Shown here: positions 9,001 through 16,339 of the stretch, piece after piece
Numbering within the stretch: the first letter of the stretch is position 1
Layout: each line of letters starts with the position of its first letter
NCBI RefSeq assembly: GCF_013404085.1
Contig: NZ_JABFHO010000001.1
Location: forward strand, 372,001-436,000
DNA length: 64,000 nt
Direction: 5' to 3'
Origin: Winogradskyella helgolandensis
GTDB taxonomy: Bacteria; Bacteroidota; Bacteroidia; Flavobacteriales; Flavobacteriaceae
Made by a program: the position numbers and the translations under genes
The notes under the pieces: generated by a model
The model's input: the letters and a program-made list of their open reading frames with translations, nothing else
The model's database searches: none
Told to the model about the DNA's origin: nothing

Positions 9001-9876
9001 TTACGCTGATAATTGATATACCATATTTGGTGTTTTATAGTCTAAAGATAAATGTAATCTTATTTCGTTGTATAAATTAATTGCATTTTTTGCAGCTCTT
9101 TTAGCGTGTGCTACGTTATCAAAGGTCTGGTCGAGATAAAACTCGTCTTTTAAGATACCGTTTACACGCTCAGCCATGGCATTTTCGTAACAATGATTTT
9201 CTTCAGTCATACTGATATCTATCTTTTTTCTCTTTAGTATTTGCGTGTATTGATTGCTACAATACTGTATGCCTCTGTCTGAATGATGAATAAGTTGTTT
9301 AATGTTTTTGGCTTGATATATGGCCTTATTTAGTGCTCTTACACACCCTTTTAGTTCCAAACTATCACTAAGATCATAACCAACAATTTTCCTAGAATAC
9401 ATATCTGTTATTAAGGCTAGATAACAAAACCCTTTTACGGTTCTGATGTATGTAATATCAGATACCCAAACTTGGTTAGCTCTAGTAACTTCTAAGTCTT
9501 TTATAATGTTCTTATATTTATAAAAACGATGATACGAGTTCGTTGTTCTTGCACTAGTTTTCTTTCTAAGTGTTAGCATATTATGTTTTCTAAGGACATT
9601 AAATAGCATATCTCTACCAACTTTAATGTTGGCTTTTGTAAACTCATCATCTAATGATTTCATGAGTTTACGTACGCCTTCTCGAGGAAGGGATTTGCGT
9701 TTTTTACTGACTATGTTTATAATCTGTTGTTCTAGTTTTAAACGCTTATCAGCTCTAGATTTGTATTTATAATACGCATCACGTTTAAGTCCAAAACAAC
9801 TTGCTATAGTAGATAAAGAAGCAAATCCCTTAGCTCTATTTCTAGTTTTAATAAAAGCTAGATATTGAGTTTTTTT
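9001..9876 (-). CDS. IS3-family transposase OrfB (DDE catalytic domain)
   Basis: The frame opens at 9876, directly after a stop (9877-9879) that lies within the slippery run, so it has no start of its own and must be entered from OrfA by -1 frameshifting. The ATG at 9663 is internal. The product carries a helix-turn-helix region (FASLSTIASCFGLKRDAYYKYK) and an rve integrase core with the acidic triad in VWVSDITYIRT (D), LIHHSDRGIQY (D) and ENAMAERVNG (E). It cuts and joins the IS ends as the OrfAB fusion. Confidence 0.92.
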   Translation of the reverse strand, partial: KKTQYLAFIKTRNRAKGFASLSTIASCFGLKRDAYYKYKSRADKRLKLEQQIINIVSKKRKSLPREGVRKLMKSLDDEFTKANIKVGRDMLFNVLRKHNMLTLRKKTSARTTNSYHRFYKYKNIIKDLEVTRANQVWVSDITYIRTVKGFCYLALITDMYSRKIVGYDLSDSLELKGCVRALNKAIYQAKNIKQLIHHSDRGIQYCSNQYTQILKRKKIDISMTEENHCYENAMAERVNGILKDEFYLDQTFDNVAHAKRAAKNAINLYNEIRLHLSLDYKTPNMVYQLSA

Positions 9877-10223
9877 TTAAGTTGCTGAACATTTTTATAT
9901 CCTAATTTTTCTGCAGCTACTTCAAGATAAGATTCCTCTACCATTGCATCCAGATCCTTTTTAAGCAGTAGCTTTTTAAGTTTTTCATTCTCTTTTTGCA
10001 ATGCTTTGATTCTAGATATTTCGTCTTTCGTTTCCACTTTTACTCTGGTGTTCATTAAGTCTTTACGATTATACTTTTTAATCCACTCATTGACTGTTGT
10101 AGGTGCAATAGAGTATAGTTTACAAAGTTCGCTCTTTGTGTGTTTTCCGGTTGTAAGTTCCGCTAAAATTTTCAGTTTAAATGGTTCTGAATACCGTCTA
10201 ATTACTTTGTCATTTTTGTACAT
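9858..10223 (-). CDS. IS3-family transposase OrfA (helix-turn-helix)
   Basis: 121 residues starting MYKNDKVIRRYSEPFKLKI, with an HTH at about 20-52 (ELCKLYSIAPTTVNEWIKKY) that binds the IS ends, then a leucine-rich coiled coil (ISRIKALQKENEKLKKLLL) for multimerisation. It ends QQLKKKLNI; the three Lys codons are the nine-A slippery run used to reach OrfB. Confidence 0.92.
   Translation of the reverse strand: MYKNDKVIRRYSEPFKLKILAELTTGKHTKSELCKLYSIAPTTVNEWIKKYNRKDLMNTRVKVETKDEISRIKALQKENEKLKKLLLKKDLDAMVEESYLEVAAEKLGYKNVQQLKKKLNI
9870..9878 (-). promoter_or_regulatory. Programmed -1 frameshift site (A9)
   Basis: Nine consecutive A residues on the minus strand encode KKK at the end of OrfA. 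Slipping back one base here gives ...KKTQYLAFIKTRN and continues without a stop to 9001. This is the standard way IS3 elements make the OrfAB transposase. Confidence 0.85.
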
Positions 10224-10273
10224 AATGTTTAAAATTATGTAGCCTTTATTCAGGACGGGTCAAAATAGCATAT

Positions 10274-10400
10274 AACGGTTTTGTGTATGGTTAGTTACGT
10301 GGTTAAGCAACTAAGTTAATAAACATTTACGAACCTGTGAAAATTCCGCAGGAATTTTCGCAAGTAAGCACTTAAAAAGCAATTAATTATACACGGTGTT
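10274..10400. repeat. attC-like intergenic repeat, copy D
   Basis: A 127-bp element bounded by AAC (10274-10276) and GTT (10398-10400). Left arm GTGTATGGTTAGTTAC pairs with right arm GCAATTAATTATACAC mainly through Watson-Crick and G-T pairs. The inner hairpin GAAAATTCC-GCA-GGAATTTTC (about 10339-10359) is perfect. A competing hairpin is formed by the TTAGTT/AACTAA arms near the left. It lies 16 bp 3' of the lipoprotein gene at 10417. Confidence 0.82.
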
Positions 10401-10416
10401 GGCAAATCGTTTTTTA

Positions 10417-11085
10417 TTACCTTACCCATCTTTGAAATTCGTGATTAGCAATAGTGTCATTTTTATAATCTAACAAAAAATATTCGCTTCCTCCAGACCA
10501 ACCAGAATAATAATCACTTAAAATGATTTTTGGAATTTGCATTTTAGTGTATTTATCATATGCATTATAAGGTAAATTCATTAGTAAGTCATATATAAAG
10601 GAATCGCAGTAGAAAATTGATTCACTTTCCTTTATTTGGTTAAATAAATTTTCTTTTTGTCCTATATGATTTATATAATACACATCTTTTTCACTCTTTT
10701 TAATTTGTTTGTCAAGAAAATTAATAACATCTGAGTAACAAAATGAATATTTAATTTCATTCTGATGAATTATAATTTTTTTAGTACAATTTAACTCAAA
10801 ATTCGAACGTATCTTAGAAGTTAAATTAGGTCCCAAACGATAATTCTTATTATTTTCTTCTAAAGTTGAGCCAAAAGCGAATAATGTATCATTTTTGGAA
10901 ATAAATTCAATATTGTAAGTTCTGGAATAATCTTTTTTAATATAATCAATCATAGTGCTATCGACTTTCCCATTTCTCTCAATGTAATTCAATGAAGAAG
11001 TACAATTCAATTCAATATTTTCATTGTTATTACAACTAAGAAATAGAATTAGTATTATCAATATGTTTGAATGCGATTTTTTCAT
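10417..11085 (-). CDS. Hypothetical lipoprotein
   Basis: The frame opens at TTG 11088, but the next codon is ATG (11085), taken as start; 222 residues. The N-terminus MKKSHSNILIILILFLSC is a lipoprotein signal with Cys at about 18. The mature part is Asn/Lys/Tyr-rich and has a few scattered cysteines (ELNCTSS, ELNCTKK, SFCYSD); no family is recognised. It is the sole gene in the first unit of the array, bounded by GTTGGCAAA at 10398 and its complement TTTGCCAAC at 11092-11100, with only 7 bp between the start and that end. Confidence 0.7.
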   Translation of the reverse strand: MKKSHSNILIILILFLSCNNNENIELNCTSSLNYIERNGKVDSTMIDYIKKDYSRTYNIEFISKNDTLFAFGSTLEENNKNYRLGPNLTSKIRSNFELNCTKKIIIHQNEIKYSFCYSDVINFLDKQIKKSEKDVYYINHIGQKENLFNQIKESESIFYCDSFIYDLLMNLPYNAYDKYTKMQIPKIILSDYYSGWSGGSEYFLLDYKNDTIANHEFQRWVR

Positions 11086-11240
11086 CAAATGTTTGCCAAC
11101 AATTAGATATAATCAATTGTCTATATCCTTCTTATATATGCGGTTTTTTTTAATTGTTTCAAATTCATGTAAAATACTAATTTAAATGAAACTTGATTCC
11201 TAAATATACCAATAAAAACCAAACCACCACAAAAAACAAA

Positions 11241-11264
11241 AGGCAAAAGCTTTCGCTTTTGCCT
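11241..11264 (-). terminator. Rho-independent terminator after the T9SS gene
   Basis: A perfect 10-bp stem AGGCAAAAGC / GCTTTTGCCT with a TTTC loop, followed on the minus strand by TTTTGTTTTTTG. It lies 26 bp after the stop of the gene at 11290 and insulates it from the cassette-like array. Confidence 0.8.
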
Positions 11265-11289
11265 AATGCCGAACTATTAAATCTAAGGG

Positions 11290-13890
11290 TTATTTAATAA
11301 TTAATTTAAACGTATCATAGTTAAACTGACTACTTATAATTCTACAGAAATATAAGCCTGAAGTTAGCTGATTTCGTGTCACTTCTATATTGTTTTTTCC
11401 TGTTACAGCGCTATAAGATTGCTTATAAACTTGCTTCCCTAACTGATCGTACATTACAAACTGTACAGTTTCACTTTGATTTGCAGTAAACTGTATTGTC
11501 GTCTGCGTGGTCATTGGATTAGGATACGCCGTCAGCGTAGCAACATCTTGTTGGTAATCGCTCACCGATAACGCACTAGTTTGTGAGAAACGGATATTTC
11601 TCAAATCTAATACTTTAGATGCTGTTGTGCCATCATCTGACACCATAGTAAAGACTAAGGTAACGACATCATTTAAGTTAGCTGCACTCGTGGTGTTGTT
11701 TTGTAAGTCTTCAATATTAATGGTAAACTCTTGCTGGGCGTTGGTCAAAGCCACCGTTGTTTTATACTGCGCTTCCCAATCGGTTATACTCTCTTTTACA
11801 AATGTGATTTCAAGATTTCCTGTACCACTTGCACTAAATTTAAAACTGTTATAATCGGTAACATCTACAGCCTTAAAGCGTGGTGTTAATGCTCTGTAGA
11901 CCCCAACATAAGTATTGGTTGTTGCATTTAATTCTACATTACGTTCTATCGGGTAATCTGTGTTTTCAAAATCAAAGTCATTGCTCGTCACATTGTATAA
12001 GCTAACCTCAGTTCCGTCTTGAGAATCATCAACTCCCCAAGGGCCATCAGACATAAATAAATCATCTGGTGTTGCCATACCATCTCCAATTCTAAACCCG
12101 ATATCAAAAAGGCTTCCAGTATCAACTCTGATGTTGGTAATATAGTTTCCGTTTAAATCGATAGTTGCGTTAAGATTATCAAAATCCTCTGTTTCCGTGT
12201 TGCGGTAACCTGCGTCTAAAGTCACGCTCTCTGTAGCATTGGTATTAATGATCTGTAAATCTAAACCTCCATTGGTATAACTTCCTTTTCTCACAAACAC
12301 AGTTGGTGGTGTTGAGTTGTTATAACTTTCAATAGGTTTTTGAATGTCTAATAAGTTTAACACTTCTTGTCCTAGCGTATATAAATCATCGATGGTATTA
12401 GACCAAATCTGGAAATTATAGAAGGTCACATCGGCTTCGTATTGGTCTAAATTCCAATGGCTCTCTACAGCAAAATTAGCATCATTATTCACCACTTTGG
12501 CAGATAGGCTTAATACAAATTCATAGGTGCCATCTGCATTTTTAATTATAGATTTAATAAATTGTTGTTCGTTGATATCTATGGTAGATACTGAAATTAA
12601 TTCGGCTCCTAACAAACGGTCGCAAATGTATTTGGTATGTTCGTAAACACCGTTTTCTGTTTTTAAAGCTAAAACTGAAGCCACAGCACTATTGTTTTTT
12701 AAGTAATCTACTGCGTAAATTTCAGTCGCATTCGTAATACCTATTAAATCTGATGGTGATGCTTCAACAGCTTCATCTTCATTAATACTTGTCAATGGCA
12801 CAAAATCTTGTAATGTAAAACTAGAATTAGCATTTTTGCTAGCATACGTAAGACTACGTCTTACTTTAGGTGCTTTTGCCGCATTAAATTTATACCCTGT
12901 TTTTGCTCTTTTAAAGTTACGTGCATTAATTTGCTCAGACAATCTGCTGTTACTTTCTAATCCACCAGAATTTGAACTCGATGTTGGTGCTTCAATCACA
13001 TCACACATTCCAAAACCAGAACATGAAGGATCTTCACAATCTATAAGTCCGTCGCCATCATCATCAATCCCGTTATCACAAATTTCTTGTAATACTGGTG
13101 CTGTTGGGCAACGTGCTCCATCATTACTAGAACTAGACGGTCCGAAAGCGAATAAATTAGCATCAATCACATTTAGTCCTGTTAAATCTTGAACGGCTTG
13201 TATTGCATATATAGTTCCCGTTTCGTTAGCCGAAACATAGAAACGACCTTCATTATCAAAGTATACCGCTCCATAAGTATATGATAATCCCGATAAGATT
13301 GGTACGACACCTAAAGCGGTAACCGCACTTGTTTCTGGATTAATACGGTATAGAATATTACTTGTTTTTTCTACGGCATATAATTGACCATCTACAGCAT
13401 TAAATGCCCAATCGTGAATAGTAATATTCTGAGATAAGGTCGCAGTGGATTGGTATTGCGTATAGTTTTCTGATTCTGGGTTTAAATCTATTTTAAAATA
13501 CGATGCACCACCACCTTTTAAATAATAAATACCATCAGCACTAATATCACCGATATACTTGCTACCATCAGATAATTCATCTATATAATACGATGTGGTT
13601 GAAAAGTTTTTACCAATTTTAACAATTGTTTTTGACGGAGACTTTAAATACCCCCAAATAAAACCATCGGCAGGGTTATAGGCTGTACCATTAATATTAC
13701 CTGGCATAATATCTTCTGCTACCATATACGAGTTACCAGATGCTAAATCAATTGCATAGACATCATTATACTGAAATAAATAAGCATTATAATCGCAATC
13801 AAAAGGAATATCTTGTGCTTGACTATTCAAACTAAATACCGCTAAAACGATAAGAAGTAATTGATTTTTAAAAGTGTAAAAAGTTTTCAT
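11290..13890 (-). CDS. T9SS-secreted DUF6923-type protein with type A sorting tail
   Basis: 866 residues. Signal peptide (MKTFYTFKNQLLLIVLAVFSLNSQAQ). Residues ~27-255 form a propeller-like DUF6923 region (FNAVDGQLYAVEK..TSNILYRINPETSAV). Around 268-290 is the acidic motif EICDNGIDDDGDGLIDCED found in flavobacterial surface proteins. A beta-sandwich-like region (about 540-770) may bind carbohydrate. The last ~85 residues (TAYPNPMTTQTTIQF...GLYFCRIIS...FKLIIK) are the type A sorting domain that routes proteins through the type IX secretion system and is removed at the cell surface. Probably a surface or secreted binding protein; substrate unknown. Confidence 0.85.
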   Translation of the reverse strand: MKTFYTFKNQLLLIVLAVFSLNSQAQDIPFDCDYNAYLFQYNDVYAIDLASGNSYMVAEDIMPGNINGTAYNPADGFIWGYLKSPSKTIVKIGKNFSTTSYYIDELSDGSKYIGDISADGIYYLKGGGASYFKIDLNPESENYTQYQSTATLSQNITIHDWAFNAVDGQLYAVEKTSNILYRINPETSAVTALGVVPILSGLSYTYGAVYFDNEGRFYVSANETGTIYAIQAVQDLTGLNVIDANLFAFGPSSSSNDGARCPTAPVLQEICDNGIDDDGDGLIDCEDPSCSGFGMCDVIEAPTSSSNSGGLESNSRLSEQINARNFKRAKTGYKFNAAKAPKVRRSLTYASKNANSSFTLQDFVPLTSINEDEAVEASPSDLIGITNATEIYAVDYLKNNSAVASVLALKTENGVYEHTKYICDRLLGAELISVSTIDINEQQFIKSIIKNADGTYEFVLSLSAKVVNNDANFAVESHWNLDQYEADVTFYNFQIWSNTIDDLYTLGQEVLNLLDIQKPIESYNNSTPPTVFVRKGSYTNGGLDLQIINTNATESVTLDAGYRNTETEDFDNLNATIDLNGNYITNIRVDTGSLFDIGFRIGDGMATPDDLFMSDGPWGVDDSQDGTEVSLYNVTSNDFDFENTDYPIERNVELNATTNTYVGVYRALTPRFKAVDVTDYNSFKFSASGTGNLEITFVKESITDWEAQYKTTVALTNAQQEFTINIEDLQNNTTSAANLNDVVTLVFTMVSDDGTTASKVLDLRNIRFSQTSALSVSDYQQDVATLTAYPNPMTTQTTIQFTANQSETVQFVMYDQLGKQVYKQSYSAVTGKNNIEVTRNQLTSGLYFCRIISSQFNYDTFKLIIK

Positions 13891-14243
13891 ATTCTGTTTC
13901 TTATTAGATTCTGAAACAAAATTAAAGGATTAAGCTCCCTTAAATTTTATTTTTCGATTGTTACAAACGCTAGCACGTTGGTTTGCTATTTACTATCGAC
14001 GAGTGGTTTTTATGGTGTTTTTCAAAAAAATGAGCATAAAAAAAGAGCAAAGGATTGCTCTTTTGCTCTTAAAACTAAACCATCAATTAATCATCATTTA
14101 TTAACCACGTATCTGATGAACATGGGTCAAAATTATGGACTATTGTTTATATAATTTTATTATTTCGTTGACTGAAATCTTAAGGTCGTCGGATGACGTT
14201 TTTGTGACGACCAATGGTTATTTAAAATCTGTAACTATTAAGA
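13891..14243. other. 353-bp intergenic region
   Basis: It holds the leader of the T9SS gene, with a TAATTTTG motif on the minus strand at 13917-13924 that fits the flavobacterial -7 box but has no clear -33 partner. It also holds the terminator at 14041-14064. No small gene or repeat is seen in the rest. Confidence 0.5.
14041..14064 (-). terminator. Terminator of the H-NOX/FIST signalling operon
   Basis: Perfect 10-bp stem AAAAGAGCAA / TTGCTCTTTT with an AGGA loop, followed on the minus strand by a run of seven T. It lies 180 bp after the stop of the LytTR gene. Confidence 0.75.
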
Positions 14244-14960
14244 TTACAGCAAGTTTAAACGTTTCATAAGTTCTGGTCGGTTAGAACGACTCACAGGAAT
14301 AACATCTTTCTTTATTAGCACACTATTATCTTCGATATCAATAATTTTATCGACATTAATAATGTAAGAACGATGTACTTTTAAAAAGATATTATCAGGA
14401 AGTTTATCGGCTATCTTTTTTAAGGTTGAATGCACCGTGTAATTTTTATCTTCAGTTTTCACATGAATATAATCTCCCTTTGCTTCTACCAGATAAATAC
14501 TTGGAATATCAATTTTTATTAAACGTCTATCAATATTCACATACAAATCGTTACCAGAACTGCTTTCTACTTTTTCTGAAGACGACTCATCAGTATGAGA
14601 AGATTTATTGGGTGTTGCTTCCGCTTTTTGAATGGCTTTTTGAAAACGTGCTGGTGTTATGGGTTTTACTAGATAGTCCACAATACAATCGTACTCAAAC
14701 GCCTGAATCGCAAAATTAGGATCTGAAGTGGTTAGAATTATTTTTGGTGGATTTTTTAAAGTTTCAATAAAATCGAAGCCGGTAAAATCGGGCATATGAA
14801 TGTCCAAAAATATTAAATCAATTTCATTCTGATTTAAATATTTTATGGCTTGCATGGCATTAGGAAATTCTTCTAAAACAGTTAAGCTATCTACGTTAGA
14901 GCACAGCTGCCCTATGATTGCTCTTGCTGTAGCCTCATCATCAATAATAATACAATTCAT
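14244..14960 (-). CDS. LytTR-family response regulator
   Basis: 238 residues. N-terminal receiver domain (1-120) with acidic pocket IIIDDE and phospho-acceptor Asp53 (IFLDIHMPDF), switch Thr in LTTSD and Lys in YLVKPI. A Ser-rich linker leads to a C-terminal LytTR DNA-binding domain (~140-238; YLVEAKGDYIHVKTEDK, FLKVHRSYIINVDKI). It is the last gene of the seven-gene operon 20766-14244 and the only DNA-binding output in it, so it is the likely transcriptional end point of the phosphorelay above it. Confidence 0.92.
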   Translation of the reverse strand: MNCIIIDDEATARAIIGQLCSNVDSLTVLEEFPNAMQAIKYLNQNEIDLIFLDIHMPDFTGFDFIETLKNPPKIILTTSDPNFAIQAFEYDCIVDYLVKPITPARFQKAIQKAEATPNKSSHTDESSSEKVESSSGNDLYVNIDRRLIKIDIPSIYLVEAKGDYIHVKTEDKNYTVHSTLKKIADKLPDNIFLKVHRSYIINVDKIIDIEDNSVLIKKDVIPVSRSNRPELMKRLNLL

Positions 14961-14970
14961 GCGTTCCTAA

Positions 14971-15288
14971 TTATAACTGTTGTAAATAATTAGTCATGGT
15001 CGTTAGAATAGATTCGAATTCGTCTTGAAGTGTTGTACTGCCTTCTAGTAAATTAGTTTCGAATGCTACTGCAGTCTCATAACTTTTCTCAAGGCCTAAA
15101 ATACTAATTTTATGTTTAAGTTTATGAACGTTTCCTGCAGTAAGTTTGTAGTTTTTAGCGGCAAGATTTTTAAAGTACTCCTTCTTTTCTTCTGGAAACT
15201 CTGCATTTATAATAGCAATTAACTTTTGTTCAAAGGCTTTGTCTCCTTCAGACATACTATGAATATACGATAAATTAGGCTGCTCCAT
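14971..15288 (-). CDS. Hpt-domain phosphotransfer protein
   Basis: 105 residues, all-helical. LTAGNVHKLKHKISILGLEKSYETA fits the Hpt motif, with a His in HKLKHKI as the phosphorylated residue. It overlaps the kinase gene at 15275 by 14 bp and precedes the LytTR regulator by 10 bp. Since neither kinase of the operon has its own receiver domain, the free receiver protein (20356) and this Hpt protein could link kinase to LytTR in a multistep relay. Confidence 0.8.
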   Translation of the reverse strand: MEQPNLSYIHSMSEGDKAFEQKLIAIINAEFPEEKKEYFKNLAAKNYKLTAGNVHKLKHKISILGLEKSYETAVAFETNLLEGSTTLQDEFESILTTMTNYLQQL

Positions 15289-16339
15289 GAGGTTGTTTTT
15301 TTAATGTGAAGTAAAAAGTAGTACCCTCATTTATTTTTGAGTTTAGCCAGATTTTACCACCATATAAATCTACAATTTTTTTAACGATAGATAAACCAAT
15401 TCCAGTCGATTCTATATTGTTTTCAAGCTTTTCGAATGTTTTAAAGATTTTCTCAAAGTAGATATCTTCAATACCTTTGCCGTTATCTTTAATCTGAAAT
15501 TCCCAAAACTCACCTTTATCTGCAAAGCTTACGTCTACCGTACCTTGGTCTTTATCATTGTAAGCAATAGCATTTCCTATTAAATTTTGAAATAATTGTT
15601 GTAATCGGTGTTTATCTCCTTTAATAATGGGTAAATCTGTCCTTGTCACTTTTATATGTCTAGGAACTTGAATGATGCTTAAAATATTATCGACCAACTT
15701 ATTCAAATCCACATCGTAAACTTCCATCTGATCTTTGCCAATGGTCGAATATTCTAAGATACCGTTAATTAAGGTGTCCATTTTTTCGACATTCGTTCTA
15801 ATAAGATTCAGTGTGTTTTCGCCATGCGCATCAAAAGCATCTTTATAATCGGCTTTTAACCAAGCCGTCAAAGTATCTATACTTCGTAAAGGGGATTTTA
15901 AATCGTGGGAAACCATGTGCGCATAATCACTAAGCTCTTGATTCTGATGCGCAAGTTCATTTAAAAGCGATTCCTTTTGTTTATTCATCTCAATGATTTC
16001 TTTGGTTTGATCATCAATAAAATCAACCAATTCAGAGCCCGTTAACTGTACGGCATCTGCTTTTTCATCATCCTTAAGATTATAAAACTTTAGAGTATTA
16101 ATAACGTCTTTTAATTTATCTATAAGTTCTTTTTGTTCTTTAGCTTCGTTTTGTAATTTTTTATTTGCCGCATATAATTCGTCAGAGCTGATAGACATGG
16201 CTCTTTGAATCATGGACGATTGTTCATCAAAATTATCGTAAGAACTATCCACCGCAGAAAGAAATTTTTCTAAGTCTTTATTCGCTTTTAAATCTTCACT
16301 TAAATATTTTCGTATTTGCCGCTTTAATAACGAATTCAT
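15275..16339 (-). CDS. Cytoplasmic sensor histidine kinase
   Basis: 354 residues, no transmembrane helix or signal peptide. N-terminal ~130 residues are helical/coiled coil (LYAANKKLQNEAKEQKEL). The HisKA dimerisation domain has the phospho-His in YAHMVSHDLKSPLRSI. The HATPase domain has the N box QLFQNLIGNAIAYND, G1 DNGKGIEDIYF and G2 STGIGLSIVKKI. No PAS domain, so it must take its signal from a partner; the FIST gene just upstream (1-bp overlap at 16339) is the obvious candidate. Its kinase core closely resembles that of the product of 17475, suggesting duplication. Confidence 0.92.
   Translation of the reverse strand: MNSLLKRQIRKYLSEDLKANKDLEKFLSAVDSSYDNFDEQSSMIQRAMSISSDELYAANKKLQNEAKEQKELIDKLKDVINTLKFYNLKDDEKADAVQLTGSELVDFIDDQTKEIIEMNKQKESLLNELAHQNQELSDYAHMVSHDLKSPLRSIDTLTAWLKADYKDAFDAHGENTLNLIRTNVEKMDTLINGILEYSTIGKDQMEVYDVDLNKLVDNILSIIQVPRHIKVTRTDLPIIKGDKHRLQQLFQNLIGNAIAYNDKDQGTVDVSFADKGEFWEFQIKDNGKGIEDIYFEKIFKTFEKLENNIESTGIGLSIVKKIVDLYGGKIWLNSKINEGTTFYFTLKKQPHGAA

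Larger units (their letters stand above)
8961..10262 (-). mobile_element. Complete IS3-family insertion sequence
   Basis: 1302 bp with 25-bp imperfect inverted repeats: 8961-8985 (TGTCTTGTCCTGAA..GGCTACA) and 10238-10262 read on the minus strand (TGACCCGTCCTGAA..GGCTACA). Both begin TG as in IS3 elements. It encodes OrfA and OrfB linked by a -1 frameshift. A 3-bp AAA repeat on both sides fits the usual IS3 target duplication. The insertion lies 11 bp from the AAC of copy D, at the start of a cassette-like unit. All parts look intact, so it may be active. Confidence 0.92.
3451..11100 (-). mobile_element. Integron-like cassette array without a visible integrase
   Basis: Five minus-strand gene units are laid head to tail. 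Four of them end at their 3' side in a ~125-150 bp repeat (copies A-D), each bounded by AAC on the left and GTT on the right on the plus strand. The variable bases next to these cores differ from unit to unit but are complementary between the two ends of the same unit: 6421-6430 with 7002-7011, 7133-7142 with 10267-10276, 10398-10406 with 11092-11100, and, with one base missing, 3599-3608 with 5816-5824. This is what cutting and joining within GTT of attC sites produces in integron arrays. The promoter-proximal end would be at 11100, next to the T9SS gene's terminator. No tyrosine recombinase gene is in the window, so if it is an integron this is an orphan array. Confidence 0.65.

Noticed and set aside
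9001..9663. A separate integrase gene starting at 9663, which could have been the array recombinase
   Set aside because: It is in frame with OrfB of the IS3 element and has DDE, not tyrosine recombinase, motifs.
3451..10400. The repeats as Rho-independent terminators of the minus-strand genes
   Set aside because: They have no T run on the minus strand, the stems are weakened there by C-A mismatches, and they are far longer than a terminator.
3451..10400. The repeats as MITE or REP-like transposed copies
   Set aside because: Flanks show inverted complementarity across each gene unit and no direct target duplications, and polarity relative to genes is constant.
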